Below are positions 16,891 to 36,043 of a stretch of 64,000 bases of DNA, piece by piece. Each line of letters opens with the position of its first letter. Within the stretch, counting starts at the first letter, position 1. The stretch spans positions 1 through 64,000 of the forward strand of contig JADJJK010000033.1 of NCBI GenBank assembly GCA_016706545.1. Direction: 5' to 3'. Source of the DNA: Myxococcales bacterium. Lineage in GTDB: Bacteria; Myxococcota_A; Polyangia; Haliangiales; Haliangiaceae. The translations under genes were made by a program, and so were the position numbers. Under the pieces are notes generated by a model. The model ran no database searches and was not told the DNA's origin. It saw only the letters and a list, made by a program, of their open reading frames with translations.

Positions 16891-18429
16891 TCACGCGCGC
16901 GGCGCTGACGCCCAGATGTCGGCCATCCACGCCTCGACCTCGGCCACCGTCTTGGGGATGTGAGCGGACAGGTTGACGTGGCCGGTGGGGACGACCAGCA
17001 CGTCGTCTTCGATGCGCACGCCGATGCCGCGGTACCTGGCTGGCACCGTCAGATCGTCGGGCTGGAAGTACAGCCCCGGCTCGATGGTCAGCACCATGCC
17101 GGCCACCAGCGGCCCGTACTTGTAGACCTCGGCGCGCGCCTTGGCGCAGTCATGGACGTCGAGCCCCAGCATGTGGCTGATGTTGTGCAGCGAGTACCGC
17201 CGATAGAACTGGTGCTCGTCGCGGAGCGCCTCCTCGGCGGAGCAGGGCAGGATGCCGAGCGCCTCGAGCCCGTGGGCCAGCACCTGCATGGCGCACCGGT
17301 TGGGCTCCATGAAGTCGTTGCCGGGCTTGACCGCGTCCAGCGCCGCGCGCTGCGCCGCCAGCACCAGCTCGTAGATCTCGCGTTGCTCGGGGCCAAACGT
17401 GCCGCTGATGGGCAGCACCCGGGTGATGTCCGCGGTGTAGAGCGCGCGGTTCTCGACTCCGGCGTCCAGCAGCAAGAGCTCGCCCACGCGGACCACGCCG
17501 TTGTTCTTGCGCCAGTGCAGCGTGCAGGCGTGCGGGCCGGCGGCGACCACCGTCTGATACCCGGGGCCGTTGCCGTCGAGCCTGGCGCGCGAGTAGAAGG
17601 CGAGCTCGAGCTCGCGCTCGTTGCGGGCGGTCCGCAGGCCGCGGATCACGTCCTCGAACCCCTTCTTGGTGAGATCGATGGCGCCGCGAAGCTCGTCGAT
17701 CTCGGCCTCGTCCTTGATGAGCCGGAGCTCGGAGAGGAACACCCCGAACTCGCGGTCGCGCTCGCGCTGCTCGTCGGCGTCCTTGCCAAGCCAGGCCTCG
17801 AGCTCGCTGGCGTGGCCGCGCAGCACCCGCACCTTCGCGGTGGCGCCTTGCGCCTGGACGAAGGCGCGCAGCTCGCCGAGCGCGCGGGTGTCGTCACATT
17901 GATAGCGCGCGGCGCACTCGGGGACCCCGAGGCGGGCGCCTTCCCACAGCTCGCCCTTCAAGCGATCGGTGAAGAAGGTGGTGTCGGTCTTGCCGGGGTT
18001 GCCATCCACGAACAAGATGGCGCGGTGGCCGCCGTCTTGCGGCGCGAAGACCAGCACGCTGTCTGGCTCCTGGTGGCCGGTCAGGTAGACAAAGTCGCTG
18101 CAGGCGCGGAATGGGTAGTACTCGTCGTTGGAGCGCACCTTGAGGTTGCCGGCAGGCACCAGCAGCACCTCGCCCGGGTACTGACGAGAGACGCGGGCTC
18201 GACGCGCCCTGGTGTGGGCAGCGGCCGGGAACACCTCCACCGGCGCCGGCGACTTCTGCTCCCAGCTCGTCATCATGAACTCGACGAACTTGGGCGGCGG
18301 CGTCGAGTCATGCGCGGCGCGGGCCTGGGCGGCCTGAGTGGCCTGAGTGGCCTGAGTGGCCTGAGTGGCCTGAGTGGCCTGAGCGGCCTGAGTGGCCTGA
18401 GAGGGGCTTCCGTCGTCGCCGGTGGTCAT
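16891..18429 (-). CDS. pepP: Xaa-Pro aminopeptidase (M24B)
   Basis: 512 residues. After an N-terminal low-complexity stretch of QAT repeats come the aminopeptidase-P N-domain (RRARVSRQYPGEVLLVPAGN, YPFRACSDFVYLTG) and a pita-bread catalytic domain. The five metal ligands appear in order: LLLLDAGVE, TADITR, HNISHMLGLDVHD, LTIEPG and GVRIEDD. The enzyme removes an N-terminal residue preceding proline and needs two Mn2+ or similar ions. Start ATG 18429 includes the QAT repeats; residues before the conserved domain are probably dispensable. The 149 nt to the next gene upstream show nothing clear. Confidence 0.92.
   Translation of the reverse strand: MTTGDDGSPSQATQAAQATQATQATQATQATQAAQARAAHDSTPPPKFVEFMMTSWEQKSPAPVEVFPAAAHTRARRARVSRQYPGEVLLVPAGNLKVRSNDEYYPFRACSDFVYLTGHQEPDSVLVFAPQDGGHRAILFVDGNPGKTDTTFFTDRLKGELWEGARLGVPECAARYQCDDTRALGELRAFVQAQGATAKVRVLRGHASELEAWLGKDADEQRERDREFGVFLSELRLIKDEAEIDELRGAIDLTKKGFEDVIRGLRTARNERELELAFYSRARLDGNGPGYQTVVAAGPHACTLHWRKNNGVVRVGELLLLDAGVENRALYTADITRVLPISGTFGPEQREIYELVLAAQRAALDAVKPGNDFMEPNRCAMQVLAHGLEALGILPCSAEEALRDEHQFYRRYSLHNISHMLGLDVHDCAKARAEVYKYGPLVAGMVLTIEPGLYFQPDDLTVPARYRGIGVRIEDDVLVVPTGHVNLSAHIPKTVAEVEAWMADIWASAPRA
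18322..18401. repeat. 9-bp coding minisatellite (QAT repeats)
   Basis: About nine GCCTGAGTG units, some with GCCTGAGCG, encode the Gln-Ala-Thr repeat at the N-terminus of the aminopeptidase. A multiple-of-three unit keeps the frame when copy number changes. Confidence 0.8.
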
Positions 18430-18578
18430 TCGGTACGCTCGCAGGTTGGGCTACTCACGTTGCAGCGCGCGGCGGGCCAAGCAGCGCGCGGCGGCGATGC
18501 TCGCATCGCACCCAGCAAGGTAGCCGATGGCGCGGCGGGCGTCCACGCGCGAGCCCCGCGAGCACGCGCCAGCGGCGG

Positions 18579-20234
18579 CTACCGCAGCGCGCCACCCAGC
18601 ACGAACAGCGGCTCCGCCGACTCCGCCGAGCGTGTGGCCACCACCGGCAACCCGGGGGCGGCGATGAGGAACATGCCAGGGGCGAGCCCCTGCGCCATGG
18701 CCTTGCCAAACCGCACAGGCGGCGAGGTGACGTCCACCAGGACCTTGCTCGTGGTGACGCACACCTCGTCGTACTCGAAGCGGCCGGTGGCGCTGATGCC
18801 CCGGATCCGGTGGGTCTCCCGCCAGCGCGTGCAGCGGTCACGTAGCACCCGCACCGTCTTGAACGTGACCTCGACCCCGCCCTTGATCTCCGCGATCCGC
18901 GCGATCACCCCGCCGTTCACGTCTTCCATGCTCTCGACCGAGAACTTCAGGTTTAGCCCTCCTGCCAGGGTGTCGAAGGTCCGCTCGCGGTCGTCGAACT
19001 CGAAGGGCTCCTCCTTGCCAAACCAGCTCGCGATGGTCGCGGTGCGCGGACCGCGGCGCTGCAGGCTCGTCGACACGCCGTCGGACCTCGGCCGGGTGGC
19101 CTTGCTCTCGCTGGCCTCGGAGCACAGCCGCAGCGCCGAGTAGGCCAGGTAGCCCTCGGCGGTGGAGAGTCCAGCGCGCAGGTAGTCGTGGAGCGGGTAC
19201 TTGCTCGGCACCTTCGGCAGCTTGGCGGCGCGCAGGACCTTCACCCACGACGCCACCGTCGTGTCCTCGCAGCCCGCGAAGGCGGAGCGCTTGTTCGAGG
19301 CGGCGGCGAGCTCCATGGCCTCGAGCTGCGCGACCAGCTCGAGGCGCTGCGCGCTCGGCTTGGCCCATTGCGCAAACTCCTTGTCTGCCATGGCGATGAG
19401 CACCGCCACGCCCGGGTCCTCCTCGCCGAGCGCCGTCAAGGCGAGCCTGGCCTGGCGCACCGCCTCGCTGGCGCGCCAGGCGTCGCGCCGCAGCGCCTGG
19501 CGGCTGGCGTCGTTGAGCCCCTCGGTCGCTTCGATCTCTTGGTCGGCCTTGGCGAGGTCGATCGGCGCGCGCGTACACACGATGGAGGTCAACACCGGAT
19601 AGTCGTTCTTGGGCTGGTAGGGCGCGAGCGCTAGGTCGAAGCAGGTGCGCACCAGCGCGACGTTGGCGAGCGTGCTGACGCGCGCGCCGAGCCGGTCTAG
19701 CGCCTCCAGCGGGAGGCCGCCCGTGTGCAAGAGGCTCGCGTACTGCCCCACCGGCCCGGAGAACTCGTTGAAGTCCTGCACGCGGTCGCCTCGCCCCTTG
19801 GCGGCCAGGTACAGGACCGCCAGGTCTCGGTCGTCCAGGTGGAAGCTGTCCATCCAGGCCTTGCCGACCGCCTGGACTCGCGTTCGTTCCCGCGCCAGCT
19901 CGCCCTCGGTGGCACACAGCGCATCCACCAGCTCGACCGCCGCGTACAGGTCGATCTTGTCGCGCAGCGCCTCCTTCAGCTCTGCCACCGTGCCGCGGCT
20001 GCTGCCGGAGGCGGACTTGCATAGCTCAGCGCTGGCGGCGGGCGGGGCGCCTGGCGTTGCGGCGGCGCCGCGACCGCGCGGATCGGCCTGGCCATCGCCA
20101 GACGACGCCGCGGCGTCGTCCGGCTGCGCGCTGCTGTAGGAGCCAAGCGGCTTGCCGTTGACCTTGATGAGACTACAGGCCGAGGCCGCGACGGCGAGCA
20201 AGGCGAGCGCGGCGAGCGTCAGCGAGCGGGCCAT
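18579..20234 (-). CDS. hypothetical lipoprotein, 551 aa
   Basis: An N-terminal lipoprotein signal MARSLTLAALALLAVAASAC has its lipobox Cys at residue 20, and a Gly/Ala/Pro-rich linker follows. A long helical middle comes next (TVAELKEALRDKIDLYAAVELVDALC; PIDLAKADQEIEATEGL and on). The C-terminal 150 residues are beta-rich (FEFDDRERTFDTLAGGL, RFEYDEVCVTTSKVL). I know no family for it. ATG 20234 was chosen because it begins a clean signal peptide; the open frame continues upstream through the divergent promoter and into the antisense of the CotH gene, which is spurious. An alternative ATG lies at 20276. It is likely anchored in the outer or inner membrane, facing the periplasm. Confidence 0.75.
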   Translation of the reverse strand: MARSLTLAALALLAVAASACSLIKVNGKPLGSYSSAQPDDAAASSGDGQADPRGRGAAATPGAPPAASAELCKSASGSSRGTVAELKEALRDKIDLYAAVELVDALCATEGELARERTRVQAVGKAWMDSFHLDDRDLAVLYLAAKGRGDRVQDFNEFSGPVGQYASLLHTGGLPLEALDRLGARVSTLANVALVRTCFDLALAPYQPKNDYPVLTSIVCTRAPIDLAKADQEIEATEGLNDASRQALRRDAWRASEAVRQARLALTALGEEDPGVAVLIAMADKEFAQWAKPSAQRLELVAQLEAMELAAASNKRSAFAGCEDTTVASWVKVLRAAKLPKVPSKYPLHDYLRAGLSTAEGYLAYSALRLCSEASESKATRPRSDGVSTSLQRRGPRTATIASWFGKEEPFEFDDRERTFDTLAGGLNLKFSVESMEDVNGGVIARIAEIKGGVEVTFKTVRVLRDRCTRWRETHRIRGISATGRFEYDEVCVTTSKVLVDVTSPPVRFGKAMAQGLAPGMFLIAAPGLPVVATRSAESAEPLFVLGGALR

Positions 20235-20500
20235 CGAGCCAAGGGCAGAGGGAGCAGTGCGGGGTTTGGGGAGCATCTTGGGCGGCCCTATCGCAGGGCG
20301 GCCCTGGCGGTTGCTTACAAAGTGCGGGTGGGCGCCGCGCAGCGCGGTGTGCGCTCGGCCGCGTTTCGCCGGCCTTGGTGATGCGAGGTACGTCGGCTCG
20401 GGCGCGCAGCCTGCCTTCGTGGTCGATCGCGAAACCTCGCACCCACCTGAGCTTACCTCCTGACATCCTTGGAGTTCTTTGGTCTCGCTGGGCCACGTGA

Positions 20501-20513
20501 TACCGTCGAGGCA
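20501..20513 (+). promoter_or_regulatory. putative leaderless promoter of the CotH-like gene
   Basis: TTGGTC (20479-20484), a 16-nt spacer and TACCGT (20501-20506), then CGAGGCA and ATG 20514. The -10 to ATG distance of 7 nt predicts transcription starting at the start codon. This site sits in the 279-nt divergent gap with the lipoprotein gene at 20234, where I see no other element. Confidence 0.5.
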
Positions 20514-21764
20514 ATGCGAACTGCACGGTGTGCTGGGATTTTTCTCGCTGCGCTGGCCGGAAGCTGGGGCTGTGGTGGCGGCGGTGGGAGCGACCCGGAT
20601 GGGGGGATGGACGCGATGCCGCCGGATGGCGGAGTGGTGGTGCCGGCGGGCTCGCGGGTGTTCGACGCCGACGTGTTGCACGTCGTGGAGCTGACGGTGG
20701 CCGCGGCGGATCTGCCCAAGCTCGATGACAACAACAACCTGGAGCGGGTCCGGGCGACCATCTCGCTCGACGGCGAGGTGGTGACCAACGCCGGCCTGCG
20801 CAAGAAGGGCTCCACCAGCCGGCGTCCGCTGTCGGAGAAGGCAGGCTTCACCATCAAGTTCAACGAGTTTGTCCCTGGCCAGAAGCTTGATGGCCTCAAG
20901 AAGCTGGTGCTCGACAACGCGGCCCAAGACCCGTCGTTTCTGACCGGGCACATCAGCTATGAGGTGTATCGCCGCGCCGGGTTGCCGGCGCCGCGCACCT
21001 CGCACGCCGTGCTGCGCTTCAACGGCGTCGACAAGGGCATCTTCGTGCTCGAGGAGGCCACCAACGAGGACTACCTGAAGAAGCACTTTGGCAACGGCGG
21101 CGGCAACCTGTACGAGGGGCCGTGGGACTTCCCCAAGGGCGCGGCGGCGGCAGATCTCAAGGACGAGGTCTCCGAGGGCCGCACGCGCGACGACCTGACC
21201 GCGCTGACCGCGGTGGTGATGAACACGCCCGACGCCCAGTTCGCCACCCAGCTCGCCGCTCACCTGGATGTCGAGCGCTTCATCGACAACTACGCGGTGG
21301 AGATGGTCGCCGCGCTCTGGGACAACTACGCATTCGTGGCCTGGAACTTCTATCTCTATCACGTGCCCAACGGCCGCTTCGTGATGCTCACGCACGGCAT
21401 CAACTGGCCGTGCTGCAACATCTCCGGCGCGCCGAACTGGAAGGCTGATCTCGATCCGCTCAACATCCACTCCGATCCGTGGCAGGCCGGCCCTGGCTTT
21501 CCCCCCGGCCGGCTGTGCGAGCGCATCGACGCCATCCCGGCGTTGGCCGCGCAGTTCTCCACCGCCCTCAAGCGGGTGGCGCGGGACGCCTTCGACGTGC
21601 CGACCTTGCTGGCGCGCATCGACCGCGCCGCGGCGACGCTCCACTCGAGGCCGCTCACCGGCGCCTCCGCCGCAGATCTCGCTGGCTTCGACGCGGAGGT
21701 CGGCAAGGTTCGCACCTTCGTGCGCAACCGCAAGGCGTACCTGACGACGCGGCTCGGCCTGTAG
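20514..21764 (+). CDS. CotH kinase family lipoprotein
   Basis: 416 residues. The signal peptide MRTARCAGIFLAALAGSWGC has a lipobox-like Cys20, followed by a Gly/Asp linker. The CotH-type core shows the family pattern: a beta start (VVELTVAAADLPKL), RVRATISLDGE, GLRKKGSTSR, FTIKFNEFVPGQKLDGLKKLVLDNAAQDPS, a lobe with GIFVLEEATNEDYLKKHFG and the hinge WNFYLYHVPNGRFVMLTHGINWP. CotH proteins are atypical kinases that phosphorylate secreted proteins; myxobacterial genomes hold many lipoprotein versions of unknown substrate. The usual WDLD metal site is replaced by HGINW here, so kinase activity is uncertain. Confidence 0.8.
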   Translation: MRTARCAGIFLAALAGSWGCGGGGGSDPDGGMDAMPPDGGVVVPAGSRVFDADVLHVVELTVAAADLPKLDDNNNLERVRATISLDGEVVTNAGLRKKGSTSRRPLSEKAGFTIKFNEFVPGQKLDGLKKLVLDNAAQDPSFLTGHISYEVYRRAGLPAPRTSHAVLRFNGVDKGIFVLEEATNEDYLKKHFGNGGGNLYEGPWDFPKGAAAADLKDEVSEGRTRDDLTALTAVVMNTPDAQFATQLAAHLDVERFIDNYAVEMVAALWDNYAFVAWNFYLYHVPNGRFVMLTHGINWPCCNISGAPNWKADLDPLNIHSDPWQAGPGFPPGRLCERIDAIPALAAQFSTALKRVARDAFDVPTLLARIDRAAATLHSRPLTGASAADLAGFDAEVGKVRTFVRNRKAYLTTRLGL

Positions 21765-21808
21765 CTCGCGGTCGGCGAGGCGCAGACCTGCATTGCTATC
21801 CTCGCGTT

Positions 21809-21829
21809 GGCTCAATACTGAGCAGTGCG
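21809..21829 (+). promoter_or_regulatory. palindromic operator-like motif, copy 1
   Basis: GCTCA (21810-21814), four bases, TGAGC (21819-21823), then AGTGC. It lies 90 nt before the start of the flavoprotein gene. It matches the copy at 45086-45106 (read on the minus strand) at 20 of 21 positions. TTGCTA at 21793-21798 lies 17 nt before TACTGA inside the motif, so it may overlap a promoter. Confidence 0.6.
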
Positions 21830-21918
21830 CCGTCGACGCGCGCTCCATGCTGCTGGTTCCTTCAGCGCCCGGTGATGAGACCTCGATGGGCGCGATCTCA
21901 GCAACAGGAGAGTACGTC

Positions 21919-23097
21919 ATGACGAGTGAGAGTTCTGCGCATATCATCGACACCATCCTTGCGCGCGTCCTGCCGGTGGTCCGCGCCCACGCCAGCGAAG
22001 GCGAGCAGCTCCGCCGCCTGCCCGCGCCCACCGCAGAGGCCCTCATCAGCGCGGGCGCCTTCCTCGCCCAGGTGCCGGCCTCGCTGGGCGGCTTCGAGTG
22101 TGCTCCTGCCGAGGTCGCGCGGATGGTGGAGGAGATCTCCAAGGTCGACGGCGGCACCGGCTTCGTCGTGGGCAACATCAACAGCCAGGCGTACTCGATG
22201 CTCGCGCTGCCGGTGGAGGGGGCGCGCGAGGTGTTCGCCGACAAGCGCGCGGTCATCGTCGGGGGGGCCTTCCCCCCGGCCCGCGCCGAGGTGGTCCCTG
22301 GCGGCTACCGGATCACCGGCCAGGCGCCGTTCTCCTCGGGCGCGCACATGGCGACCTGGGTCACGGCGTTCTCGATGGTGGTCGAGAACGGCGCGCCGGT
22401 CATCGGCCCGCACGGCATGCCCAACATGGTGCTCGCGGTGCTGCGCCGCGAGGACTGTGAGCTGCTGGACACCTGGAACACGATGGGCCTGCGCAGCAGC
22501 GGCAGCCACGACTTCAAGTACACCAACGTGTTTGTCCCCACGGCCCGCGCCGGCGTGCTGTCGCTGGGCAACCCCAATGACCTCTTCTCCGGTCCGGTGT
22601 TTCGCGCGCGGCTGTGGTCTGGGCATCCGGCGTTCGCGGTGACGGCGCTGGGCGTGGCGCGCGCCGCGCTCGACGAGGTGACGGCGCTCGCCTTGCGCAA
22701 GACGCCGAACTTCATGGCGAAGAAGGTGGCGGAGAGCCAGTCGGTCCAGCGCCTGCTGGGCCGCGCGGAGGCGCGCTGGCGCGCGGCGCACTCGTACATC
22801 TACGAGACCATCGAGGAGCTGTGGAAGCACCAGCTCACCGGTGAGTTCGTGACCAACGCGCACGCCATCGACATGCAGCTCGCCGCTTGCTTCGCCATCG
22901 AGTCTTCCCGCGAGGTCAGCGAGATGGTCCACGAGATCGCCGGCAGCACGGGCTTCCAGGAGGCGAGCCCGCTCGAGCAGCTCTTCCGCGACGCGCACAC
23001 CATGAGCCAGCACGCCTTCGCCTCGGCGGCGCGCTTCGAGTCCGCGGCCAAGGCGATCCTTGGGTTCGAGAACGACTGGGCGTTCTTCAAGCTGTAG
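21919..23097 (+). CDS. acyl-CoA-dehydrogenase-fold flavoprotein (dehydrogenase or group D monooxygenase)
   Basis: 392 residues spanning an acyl-CoA dehydrogenase-type fold. The helical N-domain contains VPASLGGFECAP. The beta middle domain holds GGAFPPARAEVVPGGYRITGQ in separate strands plus PFSSGAHMATWV and GLRSSGSHDFKYTNVFVP. A helical C-domain closes with EIAGSTGFQEASPLEQLFRDAHTMSQHAF. The layout fits flavin-dependent monooxygenases of the HsaA/DszC type better than beta-oxidation enzymes, because the catalytic Glu is not evident. ATG 21919 follows AGGAG at 8-nt spacing. The shared palindrome 90 nt upstream links its control to the PKS gene, so a tailoring role is possible. Confidence 0.8.
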   Translation: MTSESSAHIIDTILARVLPVVRAHASEGEQLRRLPAPTAEALISAGAFLAQVPASLGGFECAPAEVARMVEEISKVDGGTGFVVGNINSQAYSMLALPVEGAREVFADKRAVIVGGAFPPARAEVVPGGYRITGQAPFSSGAHMATWVTAFSMVVENGAPVIGPHGMPNMVLAVLRREDCELLDTWNTMGLRSSGSHDFKYTNVFVPTARAGVLSLGNPNDLFSGPVFRARLWSGHPAFAVTALGVARAALDEVTALALRKTPNFMAKKVAESQSVQRLLGRAEARWRAAHSYIYETIEELWKHQLTGEFVTNAHAIDMQLAACFAIESSREVSEMVHEIAGSTGFQEASPLEQLFRDAHTMSQHAFASAARFESAAKAILGFENDWAFFKL

Positions 23098-23342
23098 GCG
23101 AGACCGTCGAGACCGGCTGACGAGACCGCCTCACGTAGCGAGGCAAACGAAAGGGCTCGCTTCGGTCCCCATGCAGCCGCGCCGGCAGCGCCGGCGAGGC
23201 TCGCTACGTTGTCTTTGTCCGGCCGGCGGACCTTGCTCGCAGGTGCAAAGTTTCGCGGCGAGATCTGCACCGCAGAATCGCAGTGAGGTCGCATGCTTTC
23301 GCCAGCGCGAGAGCTGGGCTGCGCGTGCGCGCTGTTGCCGGC

Positions 23343-23361
23343 GCTCACAAGTGAGCAGTGC
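23343..23361 (+). promoter_or_regulatory. palindromic operator-like motif, copy 2
   Basis: GCTCA (23343-23347), CAAG, TGAGC (23352-23356), AGTGC. The five bases after the palindrome match copies 1 and 3. It lies 80 nt before the small frame at 23441 and 425 nt before the MbtH start. Confidence 0.55.
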
Positions 23362-23440
23362 TGTGAGTCATTCACTCCTACATTCGAAGCCGGCTCACGA
23401 TGGAAGTCAGACGCCAGTTGATGAGGAAAGGGGAGTGGCT

Positions 23441-23542
23441 ATGAAGCGCAAAGTACGCGGCGGCCGCTACGCTCGCTTTCCAGGCGCTGGCCACGGGCGC
23501 ACGCGAGGGATCTCGGGCGCTGCGCGCCGCCCCCGGAGGTGA
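23441..23542 (+). CDS. possible 33-aa basic peptide
   Basis: ATG 23441 follows AAAGGGGAGTGGCT, a fair ribosome site. The peptide is Arg/Gly-rich (MKRKVRGGRYARFPG and on) and matches nothing I know. The palindrome 80 nt upstream suggests the region is transcribed, so this may be a leader peptide of the MbtH transcript or chance. Low confidence. Confidence 0.2.
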   Translation: MKRKVRGGRYARFPGAGHGRTRGISGAARRPRR

Positions 23543-23785
23543 TCCCGGTACGGTGGTCGGGGCGGGGCGTGGGACGTCGCAGTCGCGCGTCGGGACAGGT
23601 GTCGCGACTGCGTAACGTTCTTCAATCACTGGTTTAAATCACGCGGGTCTCGCCGCGCGGTGGGCTCCTTGCGAGAGGGCCTGCTGCCCGACTGGCCCGC
23701 CGTTTGCCGCTAGCTGGCGCGCTCCTGCGCTGGCGCCATTTCGACGTTTGCGAGGCTCCTCAACGAAGCAGTACTGGAGGTGTGT

Positions 23786-24010
23786 TTGACTACGGAAGCT
23801 GAAAAAGAAGCAAAAATATATCTCGTCGTGGTGAACGATGAAGATCAATATTCTATGTGGCCCGCGGATCGAGCGCGGCCCGCAGGATGGAAGGAAACAG
23901 GAAGGCAAGGCACGAGGCAGGAGTGCCTGGTGCAGATCAAGGAACTTTGGAATGACCTGCGGCCACGCAGCCTCCGGCTGAAGATGGCCCAACGTGAAGG
24001 GCAGGGGTAG
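23786..24010 (+). CDS. MbtH-like NRPS adenylation chaperone
   Basis: A 74-residue MbtH-family protein. It shows the family core KIYLVVVNDEDQYSMWP, then PAGWKETG, QECLVQIKELWNDLRP and SLR, including the invariant tryptophans and the NDEDQYS loop. MbtH proteins bind and activate NRPS adenylation domains, here presumably that of the azole-loading module whose C-terminal part enters at 64 kb. TTG 23786 is preferred because GGAGG (23776-23780) lies 5 nt upstream, whereas the in-frame GTG 23780 overlaps it. The first half is markedly AT-richer than the surroundings. It lies on the opposite strand to the synthase, upstream of the Crp/Fnr gene. Confidence 0.9.
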   Translation: MTTEAEKEAKIYLVVVNDEDQYSMWPADRARPAGWKETGRQGTRQECLVQIKELWNDLRPRSLRLKMAQREGQG

Positions 24011-24157
24011 GGCGGGGAGGAGGTTGGCGGTGTGTGCGGCGGGGCACGTAGCTGGGAGGCGTGTCTTTTAGCACCGCATCGGCCCGCGCCAGCGCGCGGG
24101 GTTCACGGCTTGCCGTGTGTTCGTCAGGGCATTTGTCGCAGATGGAGAAGTCCGAGT

Positions 24158-24841
24158 ATGTTGACTGAAGTCCGTGCAGAGAGTTCCTTCGATCATCGTC
24201 GGCTGTATCAGCGATTGTATGGCCACGTCGCCAGGTGCTCGGTGCTGCGCCGGCTCGGCGCCGGCGAATCGCTCTACACCTGCGGCGCGGAGAACCACAA
24301 CATCTACTTCATCGAGAGCGGGTGCGTGAAGGTCCTGCTGCTGTCGCGGAGCGCCAGGCAGTGCTTGCTCGACATCTGCTCGCAGGGCGACATGGTGGGA
24401 GAGTCAGGGCTGCTGGCGACCGAGCGCGCCGAGTCGGTGGTGGCGATGTCGCCGTGCGTGCTGCGCGCGGTGTCGCGCGTCGACTTCGTGGACATCATCT
24501 TCAGGTACAAGCTGGTGGAAGAGACGCTGCAGTACTTCGCCGCCAAGCTGCAGGACCAGCAGCAGGTGATGTCGCACTTCGTGACGGCCGACAGCGAGGG
24601 CCGCCTGGCGGCGACGATCTTGCGGCTCGCGCGCAAGCTGGGCAAGCCGTGCGGCGGTGGGCTCATGATCGACGAGCGGATCACCCAGGAGGAGCTGGCG
24701 GAGATCGTCGGCACCACCCGGTCCCGGGTGGGCCACTTTCTCAAGGGCTTCCAGGAGGCGGGGCTGATCGAGCGACCGTCGCGGGCCTCGTTGCTGGTCA
24801 ACGAGGAGCGGCTCGACGAGCACGTGCAGAGCTACCTATGA
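24158..24841 (+). CDS. Crp/Fnr family transcriptional regulator
   Basis: 227 residues: a cyclic-nucleotide-binding-type beta roll (LGAGESLYTCGAENHNIYFIESGCVKVLL; GDMVGESGLL), a long dimer helix and a winged HTH (TQEELAEIVGTTRSRVGHFLKGFQEAGLIERP). The residues of CRP that bind cAMP are not all conserved, so the ligand is unknown; several Cys in the roll (CSVL, YTC, SGC, CLLDIC) could sense redox. In the recognition helix the CRP Arg-Glu pair is Arg-Ser and the CRP Arg185 position is His, so the target site should differ from TGTGA. Start at ATG 24158. It converges with the synthase gene, overlapping its stop by 6 nt, and is the only regulator in the cluster. Confidence 0.88.
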   Translation: MLTEVRAESSFDHRRLYQRLYGHVARCSVLRRLGAGESLYTCGAENHNIYFIESGCVKVLLLSRSARQCLLDICSQGDMVGESGLLATERAESVVAMSPCVLRAVSRVDFVDIIFRYKLVEETLQYFAAKLQDQQQVMSHFVTADSEGRLAATILRLARKLGKPCGGGLMIDERITQEELAEIVGTTRSRVGHFLKGFQEAGLIERPSRASLLVNEERLDEHVQSYL

Positions 24842-25886
24842 CTGGCTGCCGTTGCGGCGCAGGTGCTCGGCGAGCGCCTGGTTGACCGCGTCCGTGTCGG
24901 TGACGCACACGAAGTGGCCGGACTCGGGGAGCTCGAGGTAGCTGGAGTTGGGGATCGCGCCGTGCAGGAAGTGCCCGGTCTTGACCCCGACCACCGAGTC
25001 GCACCGGCCTTGCACGATCAAGGTGGGCGCGGTGATCTCGCCGAGGCGCGGCGCCAGCTCGGGCTCCTTGGAGAACAGGTCCAGGTAGCGCAGCCCGGTC
25101 TGAGGATCCATGCTCTCGCAGCGCAGCAAGAACCTGGTGATGTGCTCGCGCTCCGCGGCCGCCCTGACAGAGCCGCTGCCAGCCTGGATCGCTTCGAAGT
25201 CCTCGGCGATCACCTGCTCGAGGCGGTCGATCTGCCCCTTGCGGTTGGCGAAGCGGTAGGAGCCGCCGAGCAGCGCGAGCGAGCGCGTCCTGGTGGGGAA
25301 CCGGATCGCGAAGTACTGGGCGAAGATCGCGCCCACCGACGCGCCGGCGAGGTGGTAGGGCCCCTCCACCCCGAGCTTCTCGAGGACGCGGAGCTGGAAG
25401 GTCACGATGCCCTCGAGGCTCAGGTTGCCCTTGACGCGGGTGCGCCCGACGCCGGGCTGGTGGACGACGATGATCCGGAAGCGATCAGCAAGCTTGGCCA
25501 TCTGCGCCGCGAAGATGCCAGCGCCGATGTTGAACGGCTGCATGAGCACGAGCGGCTGGCCTTGACCCACGGTGAAGACCTCCGCCACGCCTTCCGGAAG
25601 CTGCACCATCTCGCAGGTGGCGCTGGGGACCAGCTCGCGGATGACCTCGAGGTTCTGGTCAGAGGGCGCGTACTTGTCGCCGGCGAGCGTGGAGCCGAGC
25701 TGGCTGAGCTGCTCGGCGAACCAGCCAGGCAACGGCGCCGGCGCATCGAACAGCGCGGCCAGGCGCGCGCCAGCGGCGGCTGCAGCGGCCACGGTCATCC
25801 CCACCGGGACGGCGAAGCGCGCGCAGCTCTGGCGCGTCGGGTAGGCGTCGCCAGCGAGGTGGCGGCCGCCCCGGATCTGCGTCTCT

Positions 25887-36027
<10,141 letters not shown>

Positions 36028-36032
<5 letters not shown>

Positions 36033-36043
36033 CGGCCCATCGG
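36028..36043. repeat. 8-bp direct duplication causing a PKS frame break
   Basis: CCCATCGG occurs twice in tandem (36028-36035, 36036-36043). Deleting one copy joins the DH frame (ending LMLRPMLRPM) to the KR frame (GARAPQVFAPTW) without loss of any domain residue. Confidence 0.9.

Larger units (their letters stand above)
23098..23785. other. 688-nt region before the MbtH gene: inverted repeat, operator copy, no long gene
   Basis: Contains a 10-bp inverted repeat ACGTAGCGAG (23133-23142) / CTCGCTACGT (23200-23209) with a 57-nt loop. It also contains the palindrome at 23343-23361, a weak small frame at 23441 and a short AT-rich patch around 23620-23640. The 160-codon opening that crosses it has no ribosome site at its start and no recognisable protein sequence. 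Confidence 0.5.

Noticed and set aside
20235..22256. Upstream extension of the 18579-20234 lipoprotein frame to 1,225 codons
   Set aside because: It would run antisense through the CotH-like gene and bury a clear lipoprotein signal peptide starting at 20234.
23060..23542. 160-codon open frame after the flavoprotein gene
   Set aside because: It begins inside the flavoprotein gene, has no ribosome site and shows no protein-like conservation; only the last 33 codons follow a Shine-Dalgarno sequence.
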